Source: Alkalimonas sp. | GTDB lineage: Bacteria; Pseudomonadota; Gammaproteobacteria; Enterobacterales; Alteromonadaceae | DNA: 5,390 nt | Assembly: GCA_022565655.1 (NCBI GenBank) | Contig: JAIUMG010000231.1 | Location: 1 to 5,390, forward strand | Reading direction: 5' to 3' | Shown here: positions 1 through 5,362 of the stretch, piece after piece | Layout of the letters: each line of letters opens with the position of its first letter | How positions within the stretch are numbered: position 1 is the stretch's first letter | Notes under the pieces: model-generated | Seen by the model: only the letters and a program-made list of their open reading frames with translations | Told to the model about the DNA's origin: nothing | Database searches by the model: none | Position numbers and translations under genes: made by a program

Positions 1-179
1 TCATCACCCCGATGATGAGCTACGCTGGCATCATTCTGGCCTTTATGCGCAAGTACAACCCAGAGCTGAGTTTTGGCGAGATGATTGCCATGATGCTGCC
101 CTACTCCATCGCCTTTATGCTGGTATGGATTGCACTGCTGGTCGGCTTCTTTAGTTTCGGCATTCCACTGGGTTTTTGA
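1..179 (+). CDS. AbgT-family transporter, C-terminal fragment (5' part outside window)
   Basis: This is the last 58 codons of an integral membrane protein, read in the frame whose first full codon is at position 3, with a TGA stop at 177-179. The fragment has a hydrophobic stretch (SYAGIILAF), a short polar loop (RKYNPELSFGE), and a final membrane helix entered through MLPYSIAF and continuing LVWIALLVGFFSFGIPLG. The combination of 'TPMM.Y', a charged loop, 'MLPYSIAF', a tryptophan-containing helix and a terminal 'G(I/L)PLG' is how AbgT-family proteins end. These are inner-membrane carriers first described for p-aminobenzoyl-glutamate uptake, and some members export sulfonamide-type antimetabolites. 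The substrate cannot be told from the tail alone. The gene is followed by a perfect hairpin and a separate promoter region, so it is probably not co-transcribed with the zinc operon. The family call is fairly secure; the specific function is open. Confidence 0.82.
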   Translation, partial: ITPMMSYAGIILAFMRKYNPELSFGEMIAMMLPYSIAFMLVWIALLVGFFSFGIPLGF

Positions 180-190
180 TCCTAATCATT

Positions 191-224
191 AAGCTGCAGG
201 GACTGATCACCTGCCCTGCAGCTT
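191..224 (+). terminator. 11-bp perfect hairpin after the AbgT-family gene
   Basis: The arms AAGCTGCAGGG (191-201) and CCCTGCAGCTT (214-224) are exact reverse complements around a 12-base loop. The hairpin starts 11 bases after the transporter stop. No T-run follows on the plus strand (GCCAACCTC), so it is not a classical intrinsic terminator. It is more likely a 3'-end stem that stops or protects the transporter mRNA, perhaps with Rho. The stem is clear in the sequence; the terminator role is inferred from its position. Confidence 0.5.
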
Positions 225-259
225 GCCAACCTCAGGATCTCATTGTTCAATGATTGAGC

Positions 260-287
260 TGGACACTGCACGCCAGCATGCTACCAT
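260..287 (+). promoter_or_regulatory. Candidate sigma-70 promoter for the zinc operon
   Basis: A -35-like TGGACA (260-265, five of six matches to TTGACA) and a -10-like TACCAT (282-287, four of six) are separated by 16 bases. The -10 is preceded by TGC, giving an extended -10 (TGnTACCAT). Transcription would start near 294, inside the Zur box, which is the expected arrangement for repression. The match is modest and was read by eye. An imperfect 15-base inverted repeat (GTTCAAT-G-ATTGAGC, 245-259) lies just upstream of the -35. Confidence 0.4.
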
Positions 288-291
288 TGCA

Positions 292-308
292 ATGTTATAC
301 CATCACAT
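292..308. promoter_or_regulatory. Zur box (zinc-responsive repressor operator)
   Basis: The sequence ATGTTATACCATCACAT matches the 17-bp core of the gammaproteobacterial Zur operator (ATGTTATA-N-TATAACAT) at 14 of 16 specified positions. Its left half-site is perfect, and two more consensus bases (AA) lie near its left edge. The element is itself a partial palindrome, with ATGT/ACAT outer arms and AT/AT inner pairs around the central base at 300. It ends 14 bases before the ATG of a ZigA-type zinc chaperone, one of the classic targets of Zur. When zinc is plentiful, Zn-loaded Zur would block the promoter here. The match is seen directly and the consensus is established knowledge; binding is inferred. 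Confidence 0.78.
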
Positions 309-322
309 AAACTGAGGTAGCT

Positions 323-1549
323 ATGACCACTTTATCTTCACCTTCAGCACCTTTACCGGTCACTGTGCTATCTGGTTTTCTGGGTGCCGGTAAAACCACC
401 TTACTGAACCACATTCTGCATAATCGCGAAGGGCTGCGCATCGCTGTTATCGTCAATGATATGAGTGAGATCAATATCGATGCAGCGCAAATCAACAAAG
501 ACGTCAGCCTGAATCGTGCTGAAGAAAAGTTGGTTGAAATGAGTAATGGCTGCATCTGTTGCACCCTGCGCGAAGACTTGCTATTGGAGATTGGCAATCT
601 GGCCCGCGAAGGCCGCTTTGATTATCTGGTGATTGAATCGACCGGTATTTCTGAGCCTTTACCCATTGCCGAAACCTTTACCTTTGAACACGAAGATGGC
701 AGCCGCTTAGGCGATAGTGCCCGGCTTGATACCATGGTCACCGTGGTGGATGCCGTCAACTTTCTGCAGGATTACCAGCAAGCCAATGATCTGGCGACTA
801 CCGGGGAAAGCCTGGGCGAAGACGATGAGCGCAGTGTAGCCGATCTGCTGATTGAACAAGTTGAGTTTTGCGATGTACTGGTGCTAAGCAAAACGGATCT
901 GGTCAGCCCTGAGCAATTGGCGACTTTACAGGCGATTTTGAAAAGCTTAAACCCAAGGGCGCAGCAATTAGTGGCACGGCATGGTCAGGTGCCGCTTGAG
1001 CGTATCATCAATACCGGCTTGTTTGACTTTGAACAAGCGGCGCAAGCTCCTGGCTGGCTGCAGGAGCTGCGAGGCGAGCATCAACCTGAGACCGAAGAGT
1101 ACGGCATCAGCAGTTTTAGTTATACCGCTCGACGCCCTTTTCATCCGGCGCGCTTTCATGCTTTTTTGCATCAGGAGTGGCCAACAGGCCGCTTAATCCG
1201 CTCGAAAGGCTATTTCTGGCTGGCAGCAACACCCGAGTTTGCCTGGCAGTGGCACCAGGCTGGCGGCATAGCCCGCTATGGCATGGCTGGTTTGTTCTGG
1301 CAAGCAGTACCCCGGGACGAATGGCCTGATGATGATGAAAGCCAGGCTGCTATTTTGGAGCAATTTCAACAACCTTTTGGTGACCGCCGCCAAGAGCTGG
1401 TATTTATTGGTCAGCAATTGGATAAAGCCAACATGCTGGCGCAACTTGATAATGCACTGCTAACCGATGCAGAACTGGCCTTGGGCGAATCTGGTTGGCA
1501 GCAGCTGGACAATCCTTTTCAATCGGCAGAAATCGAGGAGCTGGCATGA
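323..1549 (+). CDS. zigA: Zinc metallochaperone GTPase, ZigA-like (COG0523 / CobW family)
   Basis: This is a 408-residue cytoplasmic P-loop GTPase thought to deliver zinc to client enzymes during zinc starvation. The N-terminal G domain begins with a Walker A motif GFLGAGKTT (residues 18-26). The family signature CxCC, here C77-I-C79-C80 in the run SNGCICCTLRED, carries the thiols that bind the metal. IESTGISEP (104-112) is the switch/Walker B region, with the invariant E-S-T-G. The base-specificity motif reads SKTD (189-192) instead of NKxD. A CobW_C domain runs from about 261 (GISSFSYTARRPFHP) to about 385. The sequence follows the ZigA subgroup closely (VNDMSE, LVEMSNGCICC, RGEHQPETEEYGISSF, DRRQELVFIGQ). 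It has no histidine-rich metal tail. The start is supported by GAGG at 314-317. The gene sits directly behind a Zur box and overlaps the DUF1826 gene by four bases. The subgroup assignment is strong; the client protein is unknown. Confidence 0.92.
   Translation: MTTLSSPSAPLPVTVLSGFLGAGKTTLLNHILHNREGLRIAVIVNDMSEINIDAAQINKDVSLNRAEEKLVEMSNGCICCTLREDLLLEIGNLAREGRFDYLVIESTGISEPLPIAETFTFEHEDGSRLGDSARLDTMVTVVDAVNFLQDYQQANDLATTGESLGEDDERSVADLLIEQVEFCDVLVLSKTDLVSPEQLATLQAILKSLNPRAQQLVARHGQVPLERIINTGLFDFEQAAQAPGWLQELRGEHQPETEEYGISSFSYTARRPFHPARFHAFLHQEWPTGRLIRSKGYFWLAATPEFAWQWHQAGGIARYGMAGLFWQAVPRDEWPDDDESQAAILEQFQQPFGDRRQELVFIGQQLDKANMLAQLDNALLTDAELALGESGWQQLDNPFQSAEIEELA
1535..1540 (+). promoter_or_regulatory. 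Strong Shine-Dalgarno fixing the DUF1826 start
   Basis: GAGGAG lies inside the last codons of the zigA-like gene, five bases before the ATG at 1546. It decides between this start and an upstream in-frame ATG at 1495, which would lie 55 bases inside the preceding gene and which the spacing does not support. It also implies that translation of the two genes is coupled. Confidence 0.75.
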
Positions 1550-2154
1550 TCAGCTATAGCTCCTTCAAGCCAGAATCCATCAGCCCAGCCATAGGCACTG
1601 CCCGTCAATGCCTGAGCCCACAGCCAGAGATATTGACCAGTATTTTTGAACCGGATGTAAATTTAGCCGTCTGGCAACGCCAGCTAGCAGAGCCCTTGAT
1701 AAGCTACAGCCGGCTATTATTGAACGAACTGCCATTACCTTTGCAACAGATGCTGCCGATCCGCGATATAAACACTGATTTAACCAGCCTGCTCCCCGGT
1801 GGGCCTGGTCAAGCACACTTTATCGCTGATGTGGTACAGATTGCTGAGATGTTTGCCTGCCTGATGGATTGCCAGCAAGTCGGGTTGCGTCTACGGGTAC
1901 TGAACCAACCAATGTGTCCAAAATTTCATACCGATCATCTGCTATGCCGGCTGGTCAGCAGCTATGCCGGTCCCGCCACCGAATGGCATGCTGGCCCGGT
2001 TCAGGCTAAAGAGCCGACTCAGCAACTGCAGTGCGGTGATATTGCCCTGCTTAAAGGCAGCGGTTGGGAAGACAGTGCCTGTTACGCCATCAGCCACCGA
2101 TCACCGGCCAGTCCTGAACCACGGTTGTTGCTGACCTTGGATCCGGTGTTCTAG
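1546..2154 (+). CDS. DUF1826-family protein, second gene of the Zur-controlled operon
   Basis: This 202-residue protein has no signal peptide or membrane segment and is probably cytoplasmic. It matches from memory the DUF1826 family, which commonly follows ZigA-type COG0523 genes; its biochemical role is not established. The visible core is CPKFHTDHLLCRLVSSYAGP (residues 124-143), then TEWHAG, the hydrophobic GDIALLKG (164-171), and finally AISHRSP followed by RLLLTLD (182-199). The spacing of H128-x-D130, a distal H184, and R193 nine residues later recalls the HxD...H...R ligand set of Fe(II)/2-oxoglutarate double-stranded beta-helix enzymes. That fold is my inference and not part of the known description. 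Other cysteines (C22, C105, C109, C134, C163, C179) show no zinc-ribbon spacing. The ATG overlaps the zigA-like stop (ATGA) and has an excellent GAGGAG ribosome site. No intrinsic terminator is visible between this stop and the convergent gene 19 bases away. Confidence 0.85.
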   Translation: MISYSSFKPESISPAIGTARQCLSPQPEILTSIFEPDVNLAVWQRQLAEPLISYSRLLLNELPLPLQQMLPIRDINTDLTSLLPGGPGQAHFIADVVQIAEMFACLMDCQQVGLRLRVLNQPMCPKFHTDHLLCRLVSSYAGPATEWHAGPVQAKEPTQQLQCGDIALLKGSGWEDSACYAISHRSPASPEPRLLLTLDPVF

Positions 2155-2173
2155 GGCACGTTCTAGCACTCCT

Positions 2174-2914
2174 TTAGCGATAGCGTTGAACAATCGACTT
2201 CAGCATGCCATCGGCTTTCAGGCGCTTCAGGCGGTCATTCAATTTCTCAATGATTATTTGTTCGATATCTGGATGACAGGCCATCCATAGCTCAAACGCT
2301 TGATCGCTGGTTGCCACTGGGTATATCGGCATGCCAAGACGCGAAGCAATATAAGGGCCGCCGATGGAGCCTGCCAGCCAAAGATCTATTCTATCAGCCT
2401 GCAACATGGCCAAATTAACGGATATCTCAGTCACCCGCTCGATGCGTAACCCCTGACTGACTGCAAAGTCAGTATAAGCATCCTCCGCCTGCCCCCCTAT
2501 CCTGTATTGGTGTGCTGAGGACAGATCAGGAAGTTCAGGTTGCTCAGGATCCAACGAGAAGAGTTGAACATGTTCTTGGCTCAAAGGGCCAACCCACTGA
2601 TACATATCCTCCCGCTCCGCCGTTCGAGCTGCAGAAAAAAAGCAGGTGTTCAGCTGAGTTTGAGCAAAACGCTGTGCACGCCCCCAGGGCATCACTTCAA
2701 AGCGCCCTGCATATCCCAGATCATCCAATACCAGTTGAATCAAATCGGTATTGATACCGATCACTTTGCCTTCGATGCTGTAATTCCAGGGTGCATATTC
2801 TTCCGTGTAAAGGTTCAGAGAAAAAACTTCCGGTTCCGAAGAACCAGCCGACACCACTGTGAGCCAGGTTACTAGCCCCACCACACCGAACACCATACAA
2901 TCGCCCTTAGCCAA
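2174..2914 (-). CDS. Secreted solute-binding protein, family 3 type (orphan)
   Basis: This is a 246-residue periplasmic protein of the amino-acid-type substrate-binding fold (SBP_bac_3, PF00497). The N-terminus has a lysine, a hydrophobic core (MVFGVVGLVTWLTVV, residues 7-21) and a likely signal-peptidase site after VSA (residue 23). The mature part shows the family pattern: an opening strand (FSLNLYTEEYAPWNY), G-x-NTDLIQLVLDDLG (about 53-67), the MPWGRAQRFAQ helix (75-85), ARTAERE-x-x-Y-x-W-x-GPL (96-111), and a C-terminal helix ending IVQRYR. Cysteines C91 and C213 could form a disulfide. No permease or ATPase gene is adjacent, so it may serve a distant transporter or act as a sensor partner. 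The TTG start (2912-2914) has AGGA five bases upstream and gives a charged signal peptide. An ATG six codons in (2894-2896) has AAGGG seven bases upstream and is nearly as plausible. The fold is well supported; the ligand is unknown. Confidence 0.8.
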   Translation of the reverse strand: MAKGDCMVFGVVGLVTWLTVVSAGSSEPEVFSLNLYTEEYAPWNYSIEGKVIGINTDLIQLVLDDLGYAGRFEVMPWGRAQRFAQTQLNTCFFSAARTAEREDMYQWVGPLSQEHVQLFSLDPEQPELPDLSSAHQYRIGGQAEDAYTDFAVSQGLRIERVTEISVNLAMLQADRIDLWLAGSIGGPYIASRLGMPIYPVATSDQAFELWMACHPDIEQIIIEKLNDRLKRLKADGMLKSIVQRYR

Positions 2915-3008
2915 CTCAATCCTGAAGCTTAAGTATAGATGCTTTATTGCTATGTAGGCTAGCGGCTGAAATTAACCTGCTATTCATGATCTGTGGTGTA
3001 AAAGCCCA

Positions 3009-3022
3009 TATACTGCTCAGTA
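3009..3022 (+). promoter_or_regulatory. Candidate -10 box and palindrome upstream of the kinase gene
   Basis: TATACT (3009-3014, five of six to the sigma-70 -10) lies 30 bases before the kinase ATG. It overlaps a perfect 12-bp inverted repeat, TACTG-CT-CAGTA (3011-3022), which would cover the start point. No good -35 is visible at the usual distance (around 2985-2991), so the promoter would need an activator or be weak. The rest of the 130-base divergent region (2915-3044) shows only a second TATACT on the minus strand (2937-2932) that could serve the solute-binding protein gene, again without a clear -35. Confidence 0.3.
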
Positions 3023-3044
3023 AAGTGTTATCTGGGTTATACCG

Positions 3045-4652
3045 ATGTATCTCCGCAAACTGATTGTCTCGCTTTGTATTCTGGTCGGCATTATCCTGCT
3101 GCTCTCCAGTATTGGTTTTTGGGCACATCAGAACTCAGAGTTTCACACCAAACGCAACCGAATTGCCAATCAAATGCTGTCGGAGTTTATTTCCCTGCGG
3201 GCCGACAAACAACGGTTAAAGGTCTGGTTGGCGGAATATCTACTCACCGAGGATGCAAACACCGGCTTTCGCGATACCCTGTTTAGCCGAATGCAGCAAC
3301 AGCTACAAACCTTGGATCAACTGGCCATTCGCGATCAGCTCTACAGCACCAGCGAACAAGACTTGCAACTCATTATGCAGCAAGTCAAAGTGATTTCGCT
3401 GCTTCAATCCAACCTGCATACTCTGGAACACGCACTGAAAACCCGCGAAATTGCCGCTTATCAAGATGATCTTGAGCGCTGGCGTACCCTGATTAGCCTG
3501 TTTGATAAGTTTCAGGACACCGATCTGTCTGCGCTGTTGCAGCAAGCTATAGCAGAACAGAAAGAACGCGCCAGCAGCACCGAAGCGGATGCGTTGTCTG
3601 CGGTACAACAGGTACAGCACACCATGCTGCTGATTAGCCTGGCTGGCCTGCTATTTGCTATTTTTATCGGCTGGCATTTATCCAGAGCTTTAAGCCAGCC
3701 GCTACAACGATTGCTGGATGGCACCAAACAGTTGCAGCAAGGAAACTTTGCCCATCGTATCCAGCAGCAAGGGCCCTCTGAGTTTGCCGAGCTGGCCCGC
3801 CAGTTCAACCTGATGTCGGGTTACATCGAAGATTTTGCCCGCCAGGAAAAACAAAGCCAGCTTGCTACCGAGCAACGAGTGCAGGCACGTACCGCAGAAC
3901 TGCAACAGGCACTGGCGCAGCTGCATGAAGCTGAACAGCGGCAAAAACAATTGTTGACCGATATCAGCCATGAATTGCGCACGCCAGCAACCAGCATTCA
4001 GGGTGAAGCTGAAATCAGCCTGCGAGGCAAAGACAAAGACAGCACAGAATATAAAGAGGCCTTTGGTCGGATTCTGGCAGCCAGCCAGCAATTAAGTAGG
4101 CGGATTGAAGATTTGCTGTTACTGGCCCGGGGCGATGAGCGTTTGCTGCAGGTCAACTTAAAACGCATCACCTTACCAGCGTTTTGTGCACTGGCAACCA
4201 CTACCGTGCAACAACAACTGAGTAGTCACTTTCAACTGGAACTGATAACGCCGCCGGAAAGTCCCGACGACTCATGGCTACTTCTTGACGCAGAGAAATT
4301 CGCCAGCGTGCTGCGAATTATCACCGACAATGCGCAGCAATACGCGGCGACAAACCGCCAATTAAAATTGACCCTTGCATTGAACGACAACGAACTGCTG
4401 CTGGACTTAAGCGATCAAGGCATTGGCCTAAACTCAGACGATCAAACGCAGCTGTTTCAGCGGCACTTCAGAGGGGCAGAAGCGCGGACTGCCAGGCCAG
4501 ATGGTTTAGGCATAGGCCTGTGTATTGCCAAAACCATCATGGAAGCGCACGATGGCACCATAGCATTGCAAGCCAACCAGCCCAAAGGAACGACAGTTCG
4601 CCTTAGTTTGCCACTGTTTAGCGGAACCCAATATGAAAATACTGATTATTGA
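3045..4652 (+). CDS. Membrane sensor histidine kinase (HAMP-HisKA-HATPase)
   Basis: This 535-residue inner-membrane kinase autophosphorylates and passes phosphate to the regulator encoded next to it. Its first membrane helix is at about 6-28 (LIVSLCILVGIILLL). A periplasmic domain of about 160 residues (30-190) is rich in Gln, Leu and charged residues and probably all helical, without a recognised ligand-binding motif. The second helix is at about 193-211, then HAMP at about 212-265 (a proline after LSQ, and a conserved E at 246) and a coiled coil rich in Gln/Ala/Glu (about 266-303). The HisKA phosphoacceptor is H309 in DISHELRTP. The ATPase domain has an N box with N429 (IITDNAQQYA), a G1 box D457-Q-G-I-G461, an F-box region LFQRHFRG (470-477), and a G2 box GLGIGL (487-492). 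All catalytic motifs are intact. The ribosome site is weak (GGG eight bases before ATG). The kinase gene precedes its regulator, the less common order. The signal is unknown. Confidence 0.93.
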   Translation: MYLRKLIVSLCILVGIILLLSSIGFWAHQNSEFHTKRNRIANQMLSEFISLRADKQRLKVWLAEYLLTEDANTGFRDTLFSRMQQQLQTLDQLAIRDQLYSTSEQDLQLIMQQVKVISLLQSNLHTLEHALKTREIAAYQDDLERWRTLISLFDKFQDTDLSALLQQAIAEQKERASSTEADALSAVQQVQHTMLLISLAGLLFAIFIGWHLSRALSQPLQRLLDGTKQLQQGNFAHRIQQQGPSEFAELARQFNLMSGYIEDFARQEKQSQLATEQRVQARTAELQQALAQLHEAEQRQKQLLTDISHELRTPATSIQGEAEISLRGKDKDSTEYKEAFGRILAASQQLSRRIEDLLLLARGDERLLQVNLKRITLPAFCALATTTVQQQLSSHFQLELITPPESPDDSWLLLDAEKFASVLRIITDNAQQYAATNRQLKLTLALNDNELLLDLSDQGIGLNSDDQTQLFQRHFRGAEARTARPDGLGIGLCIAKTIMEAHDGTIALQANQPKGTTVRLSLPLFSGTQYENTDY

Positions 4653-5307
4653 AGATGATGAAAAAGTCGGCAGCTTTTTATCGCGCGGTTTAAAAGCGGA
4701 AGGTTACCTCCCCCTGCTGCTGCAAGATGGCCTGAATGCTCTTGAAATAACGCGGCAATTCGAGCCGGATGTCATCGTGCTGGATCGCATGCTGCCACAG
4801 CTGGATGGGCTGACGCTATGCCAACAGCTCCGTACCCAAAAAGTACCCGCCCGTATTTTAATTTTATCCGCCCTCTCTGAAGTCGAGGAAAAGGTCAAAG
4901 GCCTGCGTGCCGGAGCTGATGATTATTTAGGTAAACCGTTTCACTTTGAAGAGTTACTGGCCAGAATTGAAACCCTGGCAAAAAGAGAGGCATTCGTTGA
5001 GCAATCACGCCAACTGCAGGTGGCAGATCTTCTGCTTGACCTGGATAGCATGCGGGTACAGCGTGCCGGCAAGCCCATTTCATTAACTGCCAAAGAGCTT
5101 GGCATTCTGGAATTGCTGATGAGCAATAGTGGCAAGGTCTATAGCCGCGAACGGATCTTAACGAATGTTTGGGGGCTGAACGAAGACCCACTCACCAATA
5201 TTGTTGATGTGTACATGGCCCGGTTACGCAAGAAAATTGATGAAGCCTATCCCGTTAAATTATTGCATACCAGACGCGGCCTCGGTTATTGCTTGCAAGT
5301 GGAATAA
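4633..5307 (+). CDS. OmpR/PhoB-family response regulator
   Basis: This 224-residue DNA-binding regulator is the probable partner of the kinase it overlaps. The receiver domain (1-118) has the acidic pair D8/D9, the phosphoacceptor D51 in VLDRMLP, the switch S79 (ILILSA), the aromatic Y98, and the invariant K101 in GKPF. A short linker leads to a winged-helix Trans_reg_C domain (about 128-223): LTAKELGILELL (151-162), SRERILTNVWG (171-181), the recognition helix TNIVDVYMARLRKKID (188-203), and the wing RRGLGYCL (214-221). The length is standard and all key residues are present. Its ATG lies 20 bases inside the end of the kinase gene with only a weak GGAA upstream, so translation probably depends on ribosomes finishing the kinase. 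The receiver style resembles the CusR/CopR/QseB group, but target genes cannot be read from this. The TAA stop runs into an A-tract that belongs to a minus-strand terminator. Confidence 0.94.
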   Translation: MKILIIEDDEKVGSFLSRGLKAEGYLPLLLQDGLNALEITRQFEPDVIVLDRMLPQLDGLTLCQQLRTQKVPARILILSALSEVEEKVKGLRAGADDYLGKPFHFEELLARIETLAKREAFVEQSRQLQVADLLLDLDSMRVQRAGKPISLTAKELGILELLMSNSGKVYSRERILTNVWGLNEDPLTNIVDVYMARLRKKIDEAYPVKLLHTRRGLGYCLQVE

Positions 5308-5337
5308 AAAAAGCTGGTCACAGAGGAGATGACCAGC
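5303..5337 (-). terminator. Rho-independent terminator for a convergent minus-strand gene
   Basis: The arms GCTGGTCA (5313-5320) and TGACCAGC (5330-5337) pair perfectly around a nine-base loop. Read on the minus strand the stem is followed directly by seven T's (complement of the A-run 5306-5312), the standard intrinsic terminator form. On the plus strand no T-run follows the stem, so it would serve the regulator transcript only weakly. It implies a gene entering from the right edge on the minus strand. The T-tract overlaps the regulator stop codon. Confidence 0.8.
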
Positions 5338-5362
5338 CAAACAGGTTGGGATGAATAACCGA

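Noticed and set aside
245..259. Second operator-like inverted repeat GTTCAAT-G-ATTGAGC upstream of the zinc promoter
   Set aside because: It has only five strict pairs in the core plus a wobble and one outer pair, and matches no regulator consensus I know; mentioned in the promoter entry but not claimed as a site.
1495..1545. Upstream in-frame ATG that would lengthen the DUF1826 protein by 17 residues
   Set aside because: It lies deep inside the zigA-like gene, has no matching ribosome site, and the extra residues are simply an out-of-frame reading of zigA; the ATG at 1546 has GAGGAG at ideal spacing.
2512..2875. Plus-strand open frames opposite the solute-binding protein gene
   Set aside because: They have no family features and lie wholly within a well-supported minus-strand gene with a signal peptide and conserved motifs.
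3011..3022. LexA (SOS) box resembling TACTG...CAGTA
   Set aside because: The half-sites are right but the spacer is 2 bases; a LexA site needs about 10 between these arms.
2916..3128. Minus-strand 70-codon frame across the divergent promoter region
   Set aside because: It covers the kinase start and the intergenic region, has no recognisable motif, and would conflict with both divergent genes.
3303..4201. Long minus-strand open frames opposite the histidine kinase gene
   Set aside because: They are shadows of the kinase coding frame; their composition (Cys/Ser/Leu-rich) is typical of antisense translation and no domain is visible.
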